Shown in pieces: positions 21,233 through 32,219 of a stretch of DNA of 64,000 nt (positions within the stretch are counted from its first letter, which is position 1; each line of letters starts with the position of its first letter). Origin of the DNA: Rhizophagus irregularis (taxonomy: Eukaryota; Glomeromycota; Glomeromycetes; Glomerales; Glomeraceae); the NCBI RefSeq assembly GCF_026210795.1, contig NC_089456.1:684501-748500 (forward strand), given 5' to 3'. The position numbers and the translations under genes are program-made. The notes beneath the pieces were generated by a model that saw only the letters and a list, made by a program, of their open reading frames with translations, was not told the origin of the DNA and ran no database searches.

Positions 21233-21727
21233 TTATAGTTACCTAATCTTCAATTGCCGAATATATTTTTTCCAAAGATCCGCGCTCCTACCCGGTTACC
21301 CTCCTGCTGGCTTCTACAGTTTTCTACCCGGGGCTTATTAACCTATCTCCGTTTTTTACTCGATTTGCTATCTCACCGCCTCCAATAAGAAAACGAACGG
21401 AATCCTGAATCGGTTTCAGATGTTTCAGAAGTTTCGGATCTGGGGGGGTAAAATCAAAACTTTTTCTGGGAGGGTTGTCTTCACCTGACTTTTACCAAAA
21501 TTGCCGAAACATCTGAAACATCGAAACACCCTCTCTGATTCTCTCTTATTTTCCTCTCTTTTCCCTTATTTTATCCTTTTTTGCTTATATTGTTATGTTT
21601 CAGATCTTGTTTCATATTGTTTCAGATGTATAGGGATTTCCCGCCCCACGGAGGGGCGATGTAGGTACTGCGAGGCCGCGAGGCCGAGGTGGGTGAGCGC
21701 AGCGAGACACACTACCAGCCCGACGAC
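21233..21727. repeat. Right terminal inverted repeat of the virus-like element
   Basis: Inverse of 10699-11184, ending CCAGCCCGACGAC. It differs from the left copy by a few small insertions and substitutions, mostly in the GC-rich outer part and near 21300-21350. Confidence 0.92.
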
Positions 21728-23039
21728 ATAGCGTTGATGGTATATATGACATGATACGTATCATATTCTTTATAAAAGAAATTATATAATATATAGTTAA
21801 ATTATATTTTATTGTTAAAGTTAATAAAAAAACAATAGAAAAACTATTAAGAACCAATTCGCAGATAATTTCTAAGCTTGAAGTTCTTATCACCGGACAA
21901 AAAAATCTCGAAACCCGTCTCTCGGAGATAGAAAAAAAGCTCAACGATAATAACAAAAATAATAATAATACAATAGATCCGGAGTATGTAAAGGTAATAA
22001 AGATGAATATTATTTAATGTAAACCTGAAATGCTAACCTCGTTTGATTAGGAGCTCGTTAAGAAGGTGTCGAAAATTTTATTTGAAAATTTTGTTTATCC
22101 TTCGCAAGACGAGTACAAACTCGCTACCGAAAAATATTTAAAAGACGAAAATCTGGAATTTATGCGCCAGTTCAAAAAAAATCAATGGATTATTTTTTTC
22201 GAAAAAAAAATTGCCCCGACTGTAAGTTAAAGCAATTATGAATTTTATTAAATTTCATACTAACATTTTTTTTTAATAGTTAGTACAACAACATAGAAGC
22301 ATACGAGGAACGTTCACGTCTAGAGTTAAAGATGTTATGTATTCTGTTTTCGAAGCGACTGGGCATAAATTACCGTCTATTAACACTCAGGCTAGTCCGT
22401 CAAAGATTCAGGAATGGAAGAGTAAGGCGGAAATGAAAAGATGTTACAACAACCTATTTAAAAAGGTTAAAGATGGGCAACCTACGACATATATATCGCT
22501 GATAATTGATAAGTTGCGAAAAGAAAATAAAAATCCTTCAAAAACACAAATAGCGTATGCGATTAGCATATGTGAAACGTACTTAAATCCTAATAATCAA
22601 AACATTCAAATGAGCGAAAGTATAATGAAGTCGAAGATAATCAACAACTTAGTAAGTTTTTAATTTACAATTTGCAAAATGTGAATTATTTGAATTACAG
22701 TTTATTTATTTATTTATTGATTTTTAGCAAAAGTTGGAAAATAGGGATAAATTTACACATTCGGACGATGATTCTCATGATGGTAATGATGTAGACGATG
22801 GTGGTGATAGAGCAGCTGATGATAGAGCAGGTGCGGCTGATGATGGTGTGACTAACGATGGTAGGCCTAACGATGGTGCGGCTAATGATGATGCGGCCAA
22901 CGATGGTGCGGCTAACGATGGTGTGGCCAATGATGGCATAGCTGACGATGATATACTTTCTATTGACTCTTATAACACGGAGGAGGAAGGTCGGTATGTA
23001 AATAGTTTATTAGAGAATTATGGGTTGCATAGGAAATAA
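21728..23039 (+). CDS. Accessory gene of the Plavaka element, rest of exon 1 and exons 2-5
   Basis: Exon 1 resumes at 21728 (duplicated ATAGC) and ends at 21739. Exons 2-5 are 21821-21993, 22051-22221, 22280-22651 and 22728-23039, all with GT-AG borders and consistent phase. The product has a coiled coil (KLEVLITGQKNLETRLSEIE), a middle part with YSVFEATGHKLPS and AEMKRCYNNLFKKV, and an acidic Asp/Ala/Asn repeat tail (DGAANDDAANDGAAND). The domain is unrecognised. Genes in the same divergent position exist at 44493-45669 and 56114-57061, so a helper role in transposition (end binding or regulation) is inferred. Confidence 0.75.
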
Positions 23040-23105
23040 ATATTATTTTTTATATATAACACACGTAATAGCATTTTTTTTACCATAATTAATATAGTTT
23101 TAATA

Positions 23106-23320
23106 AATAAAATGGTTATTAATTCTTAACAACACGGGTGTGACATAAATAAATCGTGGCTGAAATTTGTGTTCAATTTGTGTTCAATTTGTGTTGATAA
23201 TTCTGGTAAAAATTTGTTAATTTTGGCCAAATTTCGTTAAATTTGTTAAATTTGTGTTGAATTTGTGTTGATAATTTTTAATTTATCATGAGGGGATAAT
23301 ATTTAGTAATTGTGCATATA
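23106..23320. repeat. Right terminal inverted repeat of the Plavaka-like element
   Basis: Inverse of 6155-6370; contains AACAACACGGGTGTGACATA and GTGTTCAATTTGTGTTCAAT. Confidence 0.85.
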
Positions 23321-24201
23321 CAATTTCTGTGATTTTTTAAAATGCGGATTTCCGTAATTTTACGATATCGTATTTTCTGGCCAATCAAATTAGGCTGATC
23401 CTTGCATGTGATTTAATCATTTAATCATTTAATCATGCACGCGTTTTTGTCTTATTTATTTTTGTTTCTTATTTCTTTATTCTTTTGTTCAATATTTTTA
23501 ATTTTTTTGTCTCTTCTTTCTATTATTTCTTTAATTATATACAATATATTTACATATATTTCATAATTTATTGCTTTGCAGGTATAGAAATATTTGTTTA
23601 TTAATACTAATTATTTTCATTTTTTTTTACCTCTTTGTTATTTTGTATCGTAATACTAACAATAATATCCATGTTTCCTTTATTTTTTTTTACTTGTACT
23701 TTAATACTAACGATACTAACAATACTAACAACATGTTTATTTTTTCCTTTCTCTTTATTTCTTTATTCTTTTGTTCAATTACTTTGCAGGTATAGAAATA
23801 TTTATTTATTAATACTAATTATTTTAATATTAACGCGTTTTTTTTTTTACCTCTTTGTTACTTTATGTCTTAATACTAACAATACTATCTACGTTTCCTT
23901 TATTTCTTTTTACTTGTACTTTAATACTAACGATAATATCCATGTTTCTTTTACTCCTTTTACTGTTTCTTTAACTCTTTTTACCTTAATACTAACAATA
24001 ATAACAATATTTCTTTTATCTTTATATCTAATACTAACGTTACTATAGCTGTTTCTCTTCTTTTTACGTCTAATAATATTGTTACTCTACTCTTTCTTTT
24101 TTTTACTTTTATGTATTCTGTATATATTAATAAATACTTGTAATTTTTTATGGTTTAATAAAATTATATCTAATAAAACATACATTATATAAACTTATAG
24201 T
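23321..24201. repeat. T-rich spacer with a direct duplication
   Basis: A block beginning TTTGCAGGTATAGAAATATT at about 23576 recurs about 209 bp later and continues as tandem AATACTAACAATA words to about 24050. Short frames here are T-rich artefacts. 24194-24201 (CTTATAGT) is the left target duplication of the hAT element. Confidence 0.7.
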
Positions 24202-27200
24202 TAGGGTTGCAGACATTTCTTAAGGTAACTACCTAATACGTCAATACGTCATGTCGTAAAGGGTGTACTACCTCTAGATATTTTTTGCCGTATATATGTA
24301 TGGGATAGTAAGGTAGTAGCCGTATTTGACGTATTATATGACATATGCCGTATCATGTGTCATATGCCATATTTTATACCGTATCATAAGATACTAAAAT
24401 TATTTAGTTTAAATTTTTGCCGATCTTTAAAAAAAAATTCAGAAAAAAAAAAATTCCGTTATGTATTTATTTAATAGCTATTTGTAAATTAAAATGTTAT
24501 TATATTATAAAATACTAATACTATTAAAACCTACTACAAATTGTTATTATATTATCAAATTATTATAAATGTTTAAAAAAAAACAAAAGATTATTCATGA
24601 TTCTCCGGAATCTCTGTAAAATTCCTTTCGGTATCTCTTTCACGTTCTAAAAATCCATTTAATACATCATTGGGATTGTAATTCAAGTCTTCTGAATCTA
24701 AAGGTCGTTCTTGTACTGGATTAATATCAGCACTAACTTCTCCATTATCATCAATAGCTGCCAAATCAACAATATTGCTAATAGCTAATTCAGTATTTGA
24801 AAAATTTTCTGACGGTAAAGTTGGATTTGAATTATTCCCATTGATATTAACTATATCATTATCATCCTCTAAGCTAATAATGCTATTAACTGAAGCAATA
24901 TTAATACTTTCTCTTAACTCACTTTCAGTCAGATCCTTACTTATATAACTCAATTCTCTTTGAATATTATTCATATAATAAGACCGAATTCTGGCTATAG
25001 CTTCAAGATTCTTTAAAGACAAATTGGTTCGCCTTTCACCCAAAATCCAATTAAGGATCGAAAAATTCCTTTCACAATTTGCTTGAGTTGGATTAATAGA
25101 AAAAATTCGACATGCAAGTTCAGGCAAATGTCGTGGTTGTATTTTGATTAATTTCCACCATACCTTCGGAGATTCAAGTCCAGGAATATAAGGAAGATCA
25201 AAAGGAGCAAGTCTTAATTCAAACCTACGAAGTTGAGCGATTAATTCTTCACTTTCTTTGCGAGTATGACCAAGACTTTGCCATATTTCAATTGCAGCTA
25301 AAGCAGCTTTATGAAAAGCATCATCTTTTAGACCTTTACCTAGCAAACAAAAAAAACTTCATATTAATTATATTATATTGAGTCTTTCATAAATCATATT
25401 TTATAATAGTATATATTTAACCTCGATAATGTGGATGAAGATAGTAAGCCAAAATATAAAGAAGATGTAAAAATTCTTCAAATCGTTGATTGAAAATATT
25501 AATAGCAAAGGGTTTGAAGATATTTGTATTTGGTAATCGGTATATTGCATAGGCCAATTTAATAAGATAGATGAAACAATCTGATAAAGTAGCTTCATTT
25601 GCCTCTAAAAGATTTATACATTCTTTTATTGGCTTCCATATAGAACGAACTGATCGACATGTAGAAAAAAAGGATTCATCTTCTATCAAAGCAGCAACTT
25701 CATTATTGGTAATAGAATTAGCATGCTCACTAAGGATCTAAAAATTTTAAATTTAGTGTTTATTTAATTTATTAATTATATCAAATTTTACTTACCCAAT
25801 CAAATACAGGTCGAGCTCTTAATAAAGCATCTGTTGTCACGAATAATGATCCCCAACGTGTTTTTACCCAAGTTTGTAATCCACCTCCTTTAATTTTCAT
25901 ATTAGTAAAACCTTGCCTTAAAAGAGCATTACTAGCATGTGATATACTAAAATACCGATTAATTTTACCACATTCATTAATAAATTTTTTAATAGGTTCA
26001 AGTTTAACTAAATCAGATGCGATCAAGTTGATTGCATGAGCTGCACAATGTATATTCCATATATGCGGATATGTTTGGTGAATATTTTGTCTTGCAACTC
26101 GGCAATTGGAAGCATTATCAGTAACTATCACAGCGAACTTATCACTGCCAAGTTTTTCAATAATTTTCGATATTTCTTCTGTTAAAAATTCGCTTGTATG
26201 TAATTCTGATGAATAATCATATAAACCAATTAAGTATTCCATTCGAGTATCAGTTGTAACTATGTAATTATAAATTGATTCCATTTTGGGAGTGCTCCAA
26301 CCGTCTAGTGCTATTAGAAATAGAATTTTAAATAAAATGCAATCAGTATATTTTCAACAGGTGAATTTATTTAATTTTTTAAATTACCAAGACGTACATA
26401 TAATATTAACTTATATTTACCCAATGTAAGATGCTCAGATTGTTCCAAATCACGATCAATAGCTAGACCACTCGTATATGTTCTTCAGTAACAAGTCGGT
26501 CAGAAAGAGTAGTCCGTGATGGTGGAGAATAACCAGGATTCAGATCTTTAAATAGATCTATAACAAATGGATTTTCAATCACATTAAAGGGAATACCAGC
26601 CATAATCCAAGCTTTTAAAACCTTTTTATCAAGTCGGTCAACAACAGACTTGGGTAAAGATTGATCAGATTTATAATGATCAGTTATTTGCGATTGAGTT
26701 GAATTAGGTGGTCGTAAAGAAGGGAGTGATTTTTGGTTATTACGAGTATATGTTGTTTGCCGGCTAGCTATAATTTCACGCCAGTATCTTGATATCTCTT
26801 CAGGACATTGTATGCATTCGTTTGCCAGGTGCACTTCCATTTTTTGTGGCTTTCCTCTTGACCATTTTGACTTGCAATAAAAACAAATAGCCTCATAATG
26901 TCCATTATTCTTTTGCGCGCCTCTTTCATAATATTCCCAGATTTCCGAAAAGGGCTTTGTATTTTTTTGAACCTTTGGAAGTTTTATCTTTTTATTATTT
27001 GGAGTTATTTGTTCTTCGTCTGAAGAAGCTATAATTTCTGTATTTTCATCAGAAACTGGTCTTTTGCCCTTCTTTGAACTGCTTTCTCCACTATTCATGA
27101 GTAATGAGAATAAAAAAGTTGCGAAAATACACATTACATATTTACATTTCGCGTGTTTACGTTAATTTAAATTCTATGGTAAAGGGGGAAACATCATGTG

Positions 27201-27361
27201 ATATGCCATACGTTAAGATGTACGACATGCGTCAAGACATATGTCATACGTCAAGATCTACACCATAAGTCAGTGGTTGTAGCAAACGGCACATGTGACG
27301 TATTGCCATGACGTATGCCGTAAGGTAGTTACCCTCAATAAAAGAAATGTCTGCAACCCTA
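24202..27361. mobile_element. hAT transposon with complete ends
   Basis: Ends are TAGGGTTGCAGACATTTCTT and its inverse AAGAAATGTCTGCAACCCTA. It is flanked by the 8-bp duplication CTTATAGT (24194-24201 and 27362-27369), as hAT elements make. Subterminal regions are full of ACGTATGCCGT/TACGTCA words that are likely transposase-binding sites. It contains one transposase gene on the minus strand. The intact duplication suggests a young insertion. Confidence 0.92.
24591..27098 (-). CDS. hAT transposase with BED zinc finger, four exons
   Basis: Chosen start MNSGESSSKKGKR at 27098. A BED finger follows (WEYYERGAQ ... CFYCKSKW ... HLANEC). Exon 2 (26310-25796) starts with the hAT motif LALDGWS and has NCRVARQNI and the block HCAAHAINLIASDL. 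Exon 3 runs 25738-25424. Exon 4 (from about 25341) carries the C-terminal dimerisation region (FSINPTQANCERNFSIL ... RRTNLSLKNLEAIARI) and an acidic tail. All introns are GT-AG with matching phase. One frame slip near 26465 separates the end of the first open frame (EEHIRV) from LAIDRDLEQSEHLTLG, so this copy is probably inactive or has a sequence error there. The protein catalyses cut-and-paste transposition in the nucleus. Confidence 0.85.
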
Positions 27362-27369
27362 CTTATAGT

Positions 27370-27857
27370 ACAGAAAATGAAGTATTATTTATTGAAATAT
27401 TTTGAAATATTACGAAATATTAAGTTGTGTAAAATCACAGAATATTACGAATCATCAAATTATGGAACATTACGCATCATAGAATTTCGAAATATTTTAA
27501 AAAGTTGCGAAGTATTATGCAGTAAAATTACGGAATATTACGAATCGTAAAATTACGAAGCCTTGCATACAGTAATATTTCGAAATATTTTAAAAAGTTA
27601 CAAAATATTACGCTTACGCAAACTTGCAGCGGGTCTGAAAACTTACGAAATATTATGTAAAATTACGAAATATTGCGAACCGCAAAATTACGAAATATTA
27701 CAAATCATAAAATTACGAAGCTTTGCATATCGTAATATTTCGAAATATTTTAAAAAGTTACAAAATATTACGCTTACGCAAACTTGCGGCGGGTCTGGAA
27801 GCTTACGAAATATTATGATGTGTAAACTTGCGCAACTTTTTGCACTATATAATTTCC
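27370..27857. repeat. TACG-rich repeat with internal duplication
   Basis: Dense in ACGAAATATT and TTACG words. A block of about 160 bp (AAAATTACGAAGC(C/T)TTGCAT ... GCGGGTCTG) occurs at about 27545 and again at about 27710. The right end, read leftwards, gives CATCAGGAAATTATATAG, matching the repeat end at 3999. Confidence 0.75.
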
Positions 27858-28790
27858 TGATGCTGTGGTTCATCAATACCTATTGGACGATTATATTTTA
27901 CCGATATTTTGGAATATATCTGCTTAAGTTTTGTGGCATCATTAGGACTCATTCCAATTAGCCGGGTTGGAGTATCATTCATGTTATTAACAATTCTTCT
28001 TGCAAATCGTTCATATTCTCTACAGCGTTCACCAGTAGGCAGAAGAAACTCTACCGAATACTGATTTTTAAAAACTCTATATTCGAATAATCCGGCATAA
28101 TGATCAACCATAGCAAAGCTTGTATGTCTAAAACGTGCTATAATTCTTCGGATTTCAACACTATGTTCGTCCATTAATAAAGTCACATATCCCATAAACT
28201 CTGTACTTTTATCACATTGTAGTTTTTGAGGCCAGTTGAGAGGCTTATCAGAATTATCATATATACTCTTAAATGCTTCCGCAACTTCCTCACTGCTCTT
28301 TGATATTAAAAAAACGAAATCTTTATATCTAGTCATGCAGTCTATAACCAATAGTACATAGTAATATATTGGAACATCATCTAGTAAATTTATATCCACA
28401 TATTCATCATATGGTATTTCGATTAAATCACATTAGTGCACAGTATTTGGCTTTGTGATTTTAGAGTAACTGGCATAAGGTATATGCTTTGATGAAGGAC
28501 GAAAAATTTGATACATTGCTTAGCCCTCAAGCCATTTTTTTACATCAATAAATGGAAAGCTATAGCTGGCTTTTTTACATGCATCCCACAATCCCTTAAC
28601 ATTTTGATACAGACCTTCAGGACGATAATATAGTTTTTGCAAGGCAAGATGCTAGTCTAAATTATGAGCTTTTTGGGAATCGATATTAATCGTAGGTGTT
28701 TGTTTTACTATGATTAGGTCTAGCTCTCGTGCTTTTTGAGGATCGATATAAATAACCGGTCTTTCGGCTTAGCGTTTTTCCATTTCAATT
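27858..28790 (-). pseudogene. Integrase remnant
   Basis: Core strand YYYVLLVIDCMTRY and later RRIIARFRHTSFAMVDHYAG and NNMNDTPTRLIGMSPNDA identify an rve-type integrase of virus-like elements. The N-terminal part has LYYRPEGLYQNVKG and DVKKWLEG. It is broken in several places and cut by the TACG-rich repeat before its C-terminal domain. Confidence 0.7.
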
Positions 28791-29531
28791 TTTATAATTA
28801 CGCAAAAAAGCTGGTATCTATTAAGTCATATTCTACCTATTAGCTTGAACATTTTTTTCCCTGCGCTTATGCCTAGCCTCTATTTCCTTCTGCAGGTTTA
28901 GGGGAGTGTCAAACCTTAGGCGGATTGCAAGAGGATCATCTTCTGACTTAGTGAGATCAAATACGACAAACTCACCTTTTCGAAGGTAATTATTAATAAC
29001 CATAGATGCATTTTTTACATCATCAGTATAGCGTCTAATAATCTTGGAAATATCTTCATGCGAGCTACCTGAGTTAAAAAGTACTAAGTGTGAGCTGTTT
29101 TCACGAATAAATATAGGGATTTTGTGGTATTTTTGCGCTACATATATACATGAAATATTCTGATGTCACCTATTCCCAAAAAATTGGCTGATTTGATTTT
29201 GTATATATTCTGGGCTAGACATACATCCTCAAAAACAATCACTGTGCTTTGTTCTGGTGAAAATGCTCTAACACTAGGAATTTTTTCTGGCGATATATAG
29301 CTAAATCGTATATTCTCATAGTAAGGCGCTTTTGGATCTTTTGAAATTATGCCATATATATATCTTACAAATGTCCACTTCGGCTTATCAGGATGATAAC
29401 CGCAAACCATCGAATCATCACATGCAATATATCTAAAGCCATACAAAGTGCCTTTTGGCCCTTTCTTACTTTTACATATGCATTCAGCTTTAGTACCAAG
29501 AAAAAGATTTCCCAAGATATTAGTCTTACCT

Positions 29532-29751
29532 AAGGTTGCTTGCCGAAACCTTCTTAATAACTGCCAAAACCTATACGGAAAATGCTGAAACTATATTAAA
29601 TCATATTAAAAATCCTGCCGAAACTTTGCCGAAATGCCGAAACTCCCATTTGCCGAAACTGCTGAAACTCTGCCGAAACTATAGTAAACATATAGTAAAA
29701 TCTTGCCGAAATTTATCGCAGGATTTTGGAGAGGTTTTGGCAAGCAACCTT
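29532..29751. mobile_element. MITE with 10-bp target duplication (Mutator-like)
   Basis: Ends AAGGTTGCTTGCC and inverse GGCAAGCAACCTT; flanked by AGTCTTACCT at 29522-29531 and 29752-29761. A 9-11 bp duplication is typical of Mutator-like elements. The interior is filled with TGCCGAAACT words. 220 bp, non-coding. Confidence 0.8.
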
Positions 29752-29771
29752 AGTCTTACCTGATCCACTCA

Positions 29772-30050
29772 CACTGGTAAAAAAATGGTCTATCCTACAC
29801 ATATCCTACACATATCTTACATATATCGGGTACTCAAAATGTAGAAAATCATACACAAATAATACACATATCATACACATATCGGGTACTTATATATATA
29901 GTATACCTATCAGGTATCTGATATATGTATGATATATATATTAGTACCCGATATGTGTATGATATGTGTATTATTTGTGTATGATTTTCTACATTTTAAG
30001 TACCCAATATGTGTAAGATATGTGTAGGATAAATCATTTTTTTACCAGTG
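29772..30050. mobile_element. CACTGG-ended MITE, copy 2 (CACTA-like)
   Basis: Same ends and body as 2535-2829, with a different centre; flanked by TCA on both sides (3-bp duplication). It lies 20 bp from the Mutator-like MITE. Confidence 0.85.
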
Positions 30051-30196
30051 TCATTCCAATGACTGGCATTCTGAAAGGCCATGATGGACTTGCAGAATGA
30101 GATTGAATTTGGGATGATTCGTGCTTTGTGGTCTCATCCATATCCATAAGGCAAAGTTTCATAGGAGGTAGTCCTGTCTTTTGGTTCTTCTACGTA

Positions 30197-30895
30197 TCAG
30201 ATCGGAAATCCATAACTCTGATTTCTATTTAAGGGTATTTTATAGTTCAGAATATTTTTTTCTTCATTGTAAGATGAATATAGACGAGAGAATACGCACC
30301 TTAAAATGTATATGATTAGTAATACTATTATGAAGATGATTGCATGCTGAAAAAATAAGGAATAAGGCAATTCTGAGGTTATTTTGAGGCTAGTGATTTC
30401 GTTACCTTTCTCCAGTCCTTTATCACCTCCAATCGCTTCATTTTGCTTAGATTCGCTGAATGTTTTTGAAATATGCTCTAATAAAAGAGAATTAGTTTCT
30501 TGAAGAAGAGAATCTTTCTCTATCACTGCCTTTTGTGCTAAAAGTAAATCATCTCTCACCTGCATTAATTCATCCTTTTTTTTGGCCAGTGTATCTTCTA
30601 ACTCCGTATTTGCCAATTCTAAACTAATATTTTTATCAGATAGTTTTATGTATTCCAGTTCAGATTTACGCTTAAGAAAATCCATCTCTGATAATTTCTT
30701 TTGTACCAAAGAAACATCCTGCTCTAATTCTTCTATTCTTGATTGGAGAGCTTGTATCTCTTCTAATTTTGTAGCGATCTCGCTCTTAGTACTTACAAGA
30801 GAAATCTCTTTTTGATTAATTTTATTTTTGAATTCTCTCACCTCATCTTCAAGCTGACATACACGCTCCAAAAAACTCTCATTATTTTTTATCAA
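30197..30895 (-). CDS. Coiled-coil protein with C-terminal membrane anchor, in the remnant
   Basis: A 232-residue frame: residues about 5-150 are a long heptad-rich coiled coil (CQLEDEVREFKNKINQKEI, SRIEELEQDV). A single hydrophobic segment follows near residues 187-205 (HAIIFIIVLLIIYILRCVF), then a short Tyr/Asn-rich end. It is open throughout, and a few codons of similar sequence precede it. It is placed between the ATPase and retropepsin remnants. The element at 10699-21727 has a coiled-coil gene near Gag but no membrane segment. Function unknown. Confidence 0.55.
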   Translation of the reverse strand: MIKNNESFLERVCQLEDEVREFKNKINQKEISLVSTKSEIATKLEEIQALQSRIEELEQDVSLVQKKLSEMDFLKRKSELEYIKLSDKNISLELANTELEDTLAKKKDELMQVRDDLLLAQKAVIEKDSLLQETNSLLLEHISKTFSESKQNEAIGGDKGLEKGNEITSLKITSELPYSLFFQHAIIFIIVLLIIYILRCVFSRLYSSYNEEKNILNYKIPLNRNQSYGFPI

Positions 30896-31440
30896 AAGAT
30901 TATTTCTAGTGCCAAGTTGAATACCTGAGCTTAAAGCGATATCTAGATCATATTTTAAACGTTAGTTCTTAAGCTCTGTTCAGCTAGATGGATATCGATT
31001 GAATGGCAAATCTCCAAGTTTATTGCCAGATACCAAGGGTGCCCATTATTTATTTCATTTATCGTATGTATATTTGCCATATGAATTTATTTGATGGCAA
31101 AGTTTTTTATGATTTTTTTTTTTCCTGATGGCTATCAGAGAAATTATCATTCATATGTATATTTTTTTTTGAATATGGAAAAAAGGAGTTCAGAATCAAA
31201 CCAATATCAAACTAATAAAAGACCAATAACAAACTAGTTTAAAACAAATATTATATTTAAAGTATATATATCCTAAACCTATTTTTTATTTGATTATAGT
31301 ACACTACACTGTAAAGAAAGCAAACTACATATATGTAATAAACCAATGCCAGACTAATGTTAGACTAATGTCAGACCAATATCAAATAAATTTTCTACAA
31401 GTTTTTTATTAGTATTATACAGATTTATTACTAGCAAACT

Positions 31441-31720
31441 ATGAGCAAAAAACAAATAACCTATATTCGTAAATTTCTTAGATCAGATGCCTGACGCTTG
31501 TCATCTGAAGCTATTGAAGAAATTAGAAATGCTTAGGATAATATTCCAGATGCTCAGCGTATTATGTGTAAAAAGCATCGTATAGGATCAACAACATATT
31601 AAAAAATAATTGATAATAAGAGGCCTCCTAAACCTATTGAGGAATGGTGCAGAATCATAGAATCTGTCAGCATCTCTGACCAGATTTCAGAAAATAATCA
31701 GGAATCTTTACATGATACTA
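31441..31720 (+). pseudogene. Small broken reading frame
   Basis: ATG at 31441 begins MSKKQITYIRKFLRSDA and coding-like sequence continues (EEIRNA, DAQRIMCKKHRIGS, KPIEEWCRIIESV), with several stops. No family recognised. The plus strand makes it opposite to the rest of the remnant. Confidence 0.35.
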
Positions 31721-32090
31721 AAGATGTAATATGTAATTATTTTTAGAAGGTTATAAAGTTGCAACTATTACAACATACATACAACACTTTTGTTGTAATT
31801 ACAACACAATATTATAATTATTATATAGTATTATAATTACTACTAGTATTGTAATTATTATATAGTGTTGTAATTATTTCCAATTATATAAATATGTATT
31901 ATTATATATTAATTATTTCTTTTATGATGATATTTGTTCTATAAAAACTTATTTTTGTAATTTTTATTTTTCAAAAAGGAAATTTTTGAAAAATCATAAG
32001 TGTTGTAATATTACAACACTTTAACTTTAAAAGTAGCAACCCTTACTATTACAACACAAGGTAGTAATTATCAATTACATACTACATCTT
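31721..32090. mobile_element. MITE with TA target duplication
   Basis: Ends AAGATGTAATATGTAATTA and inverse (AATTACATACTACATCTT); TA at 31719-31720 and 32091-32092 fits a Tc1/mariner-type insertion. The inside is rich in GTGTTGTAATTA words and AT runs. Non-coding. Confidence 0.75.
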
Positions 32091-32219
32091 TAATATTACC
32101 TGCATTTAATACCATGTCAAGCCATCTCTCAGTTTTTAATAGTTGCTCTTCAAGCTTTACGCACTTTTTTTTAAGTCCTCTTCACTATTTGGGCTAGAGG
32201 AGTTGGAAGATGTTTGGTC

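Larger units (their letters stand above)
10699..21727. mobile_element. Virus-like DNA element with Gag, retropepsin, integrase, SF3 helicase and packaging ATPase
   Basis: An 11,029-bp element bounded by inverted repeats of about 490 bp and a 5-bp duplication. It is visibly richer in G+C than its flanks and densely packed: convergent genes are separated by only 9-14 bp (15059/15073, 19230/19245, 20700/20710). Parts from the left: helicase, possible cysteine protease, winged-helix-like protein, packaging ATPase (minus), coiled-coil protein, Gag-like protein, retropepsin-like protein, integrase (minus), zinc-ribbon protein, acidic-tail protein (minus). The overall plan is Polinton/Maverick-like, but no DNA polymerase or jelly-roll capsid is recognisable. 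Ends and target duplication look whole; about two of the genes do not read through in a single frame. Near-identical inverted ends suggest a fairly young insertion. Treated as a fossil. Confidence 0.85.
6155..23320. mobile_element. Plavaka-type (CACTA) transposon carrying a nested virus-like element
   Basis: Inverted ends of about 0.2 kb enclose a minus-strand transposase (6511-9493) and a divergent plus-strand accessory gene (10588-10698 continuing 21728-23039). Without the 11.03-kb insertion at 10699-21727 the element would be about 6.1 kb. One stop codon in the transposase and the split accessory gene make it inactive by itself, though its reading frames are otherwise well kept. Confidence 0.8.
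28850..30190 (-). pseudogene. Packaging-ATPase remnant split by two MITEs
   Basis: The PSWPFRMPVIGMSGSGK stretch near 30100-30050 matches the P-loop region of the ATPase at 15368-16297. Downstream parts are PDKPKWTFVRYIYG, STVIVFEDV (Walker B) and IIRRYTDD ... FVVFDLTKSEDDPLAIRLR. Two MITEs sit next to each other in the P-loop region. It carries multiple breaks. Confidence 0.7.

Noticed and set aside
23571-24048. Two plus-strand Phe/Leu/Ile-rich frames resembling membrane proteins
   Set aside because: Low-complexity T-rich tandem sequence; the hydrophobicity is a by-product of TTT/ATT codons.
27347-27961. Plus-strand frames rich in Tyr, Lys and Ile
   Set aside because: They are translations of the TACG-rich repeat; the right end is antisense of the integrase remnant.
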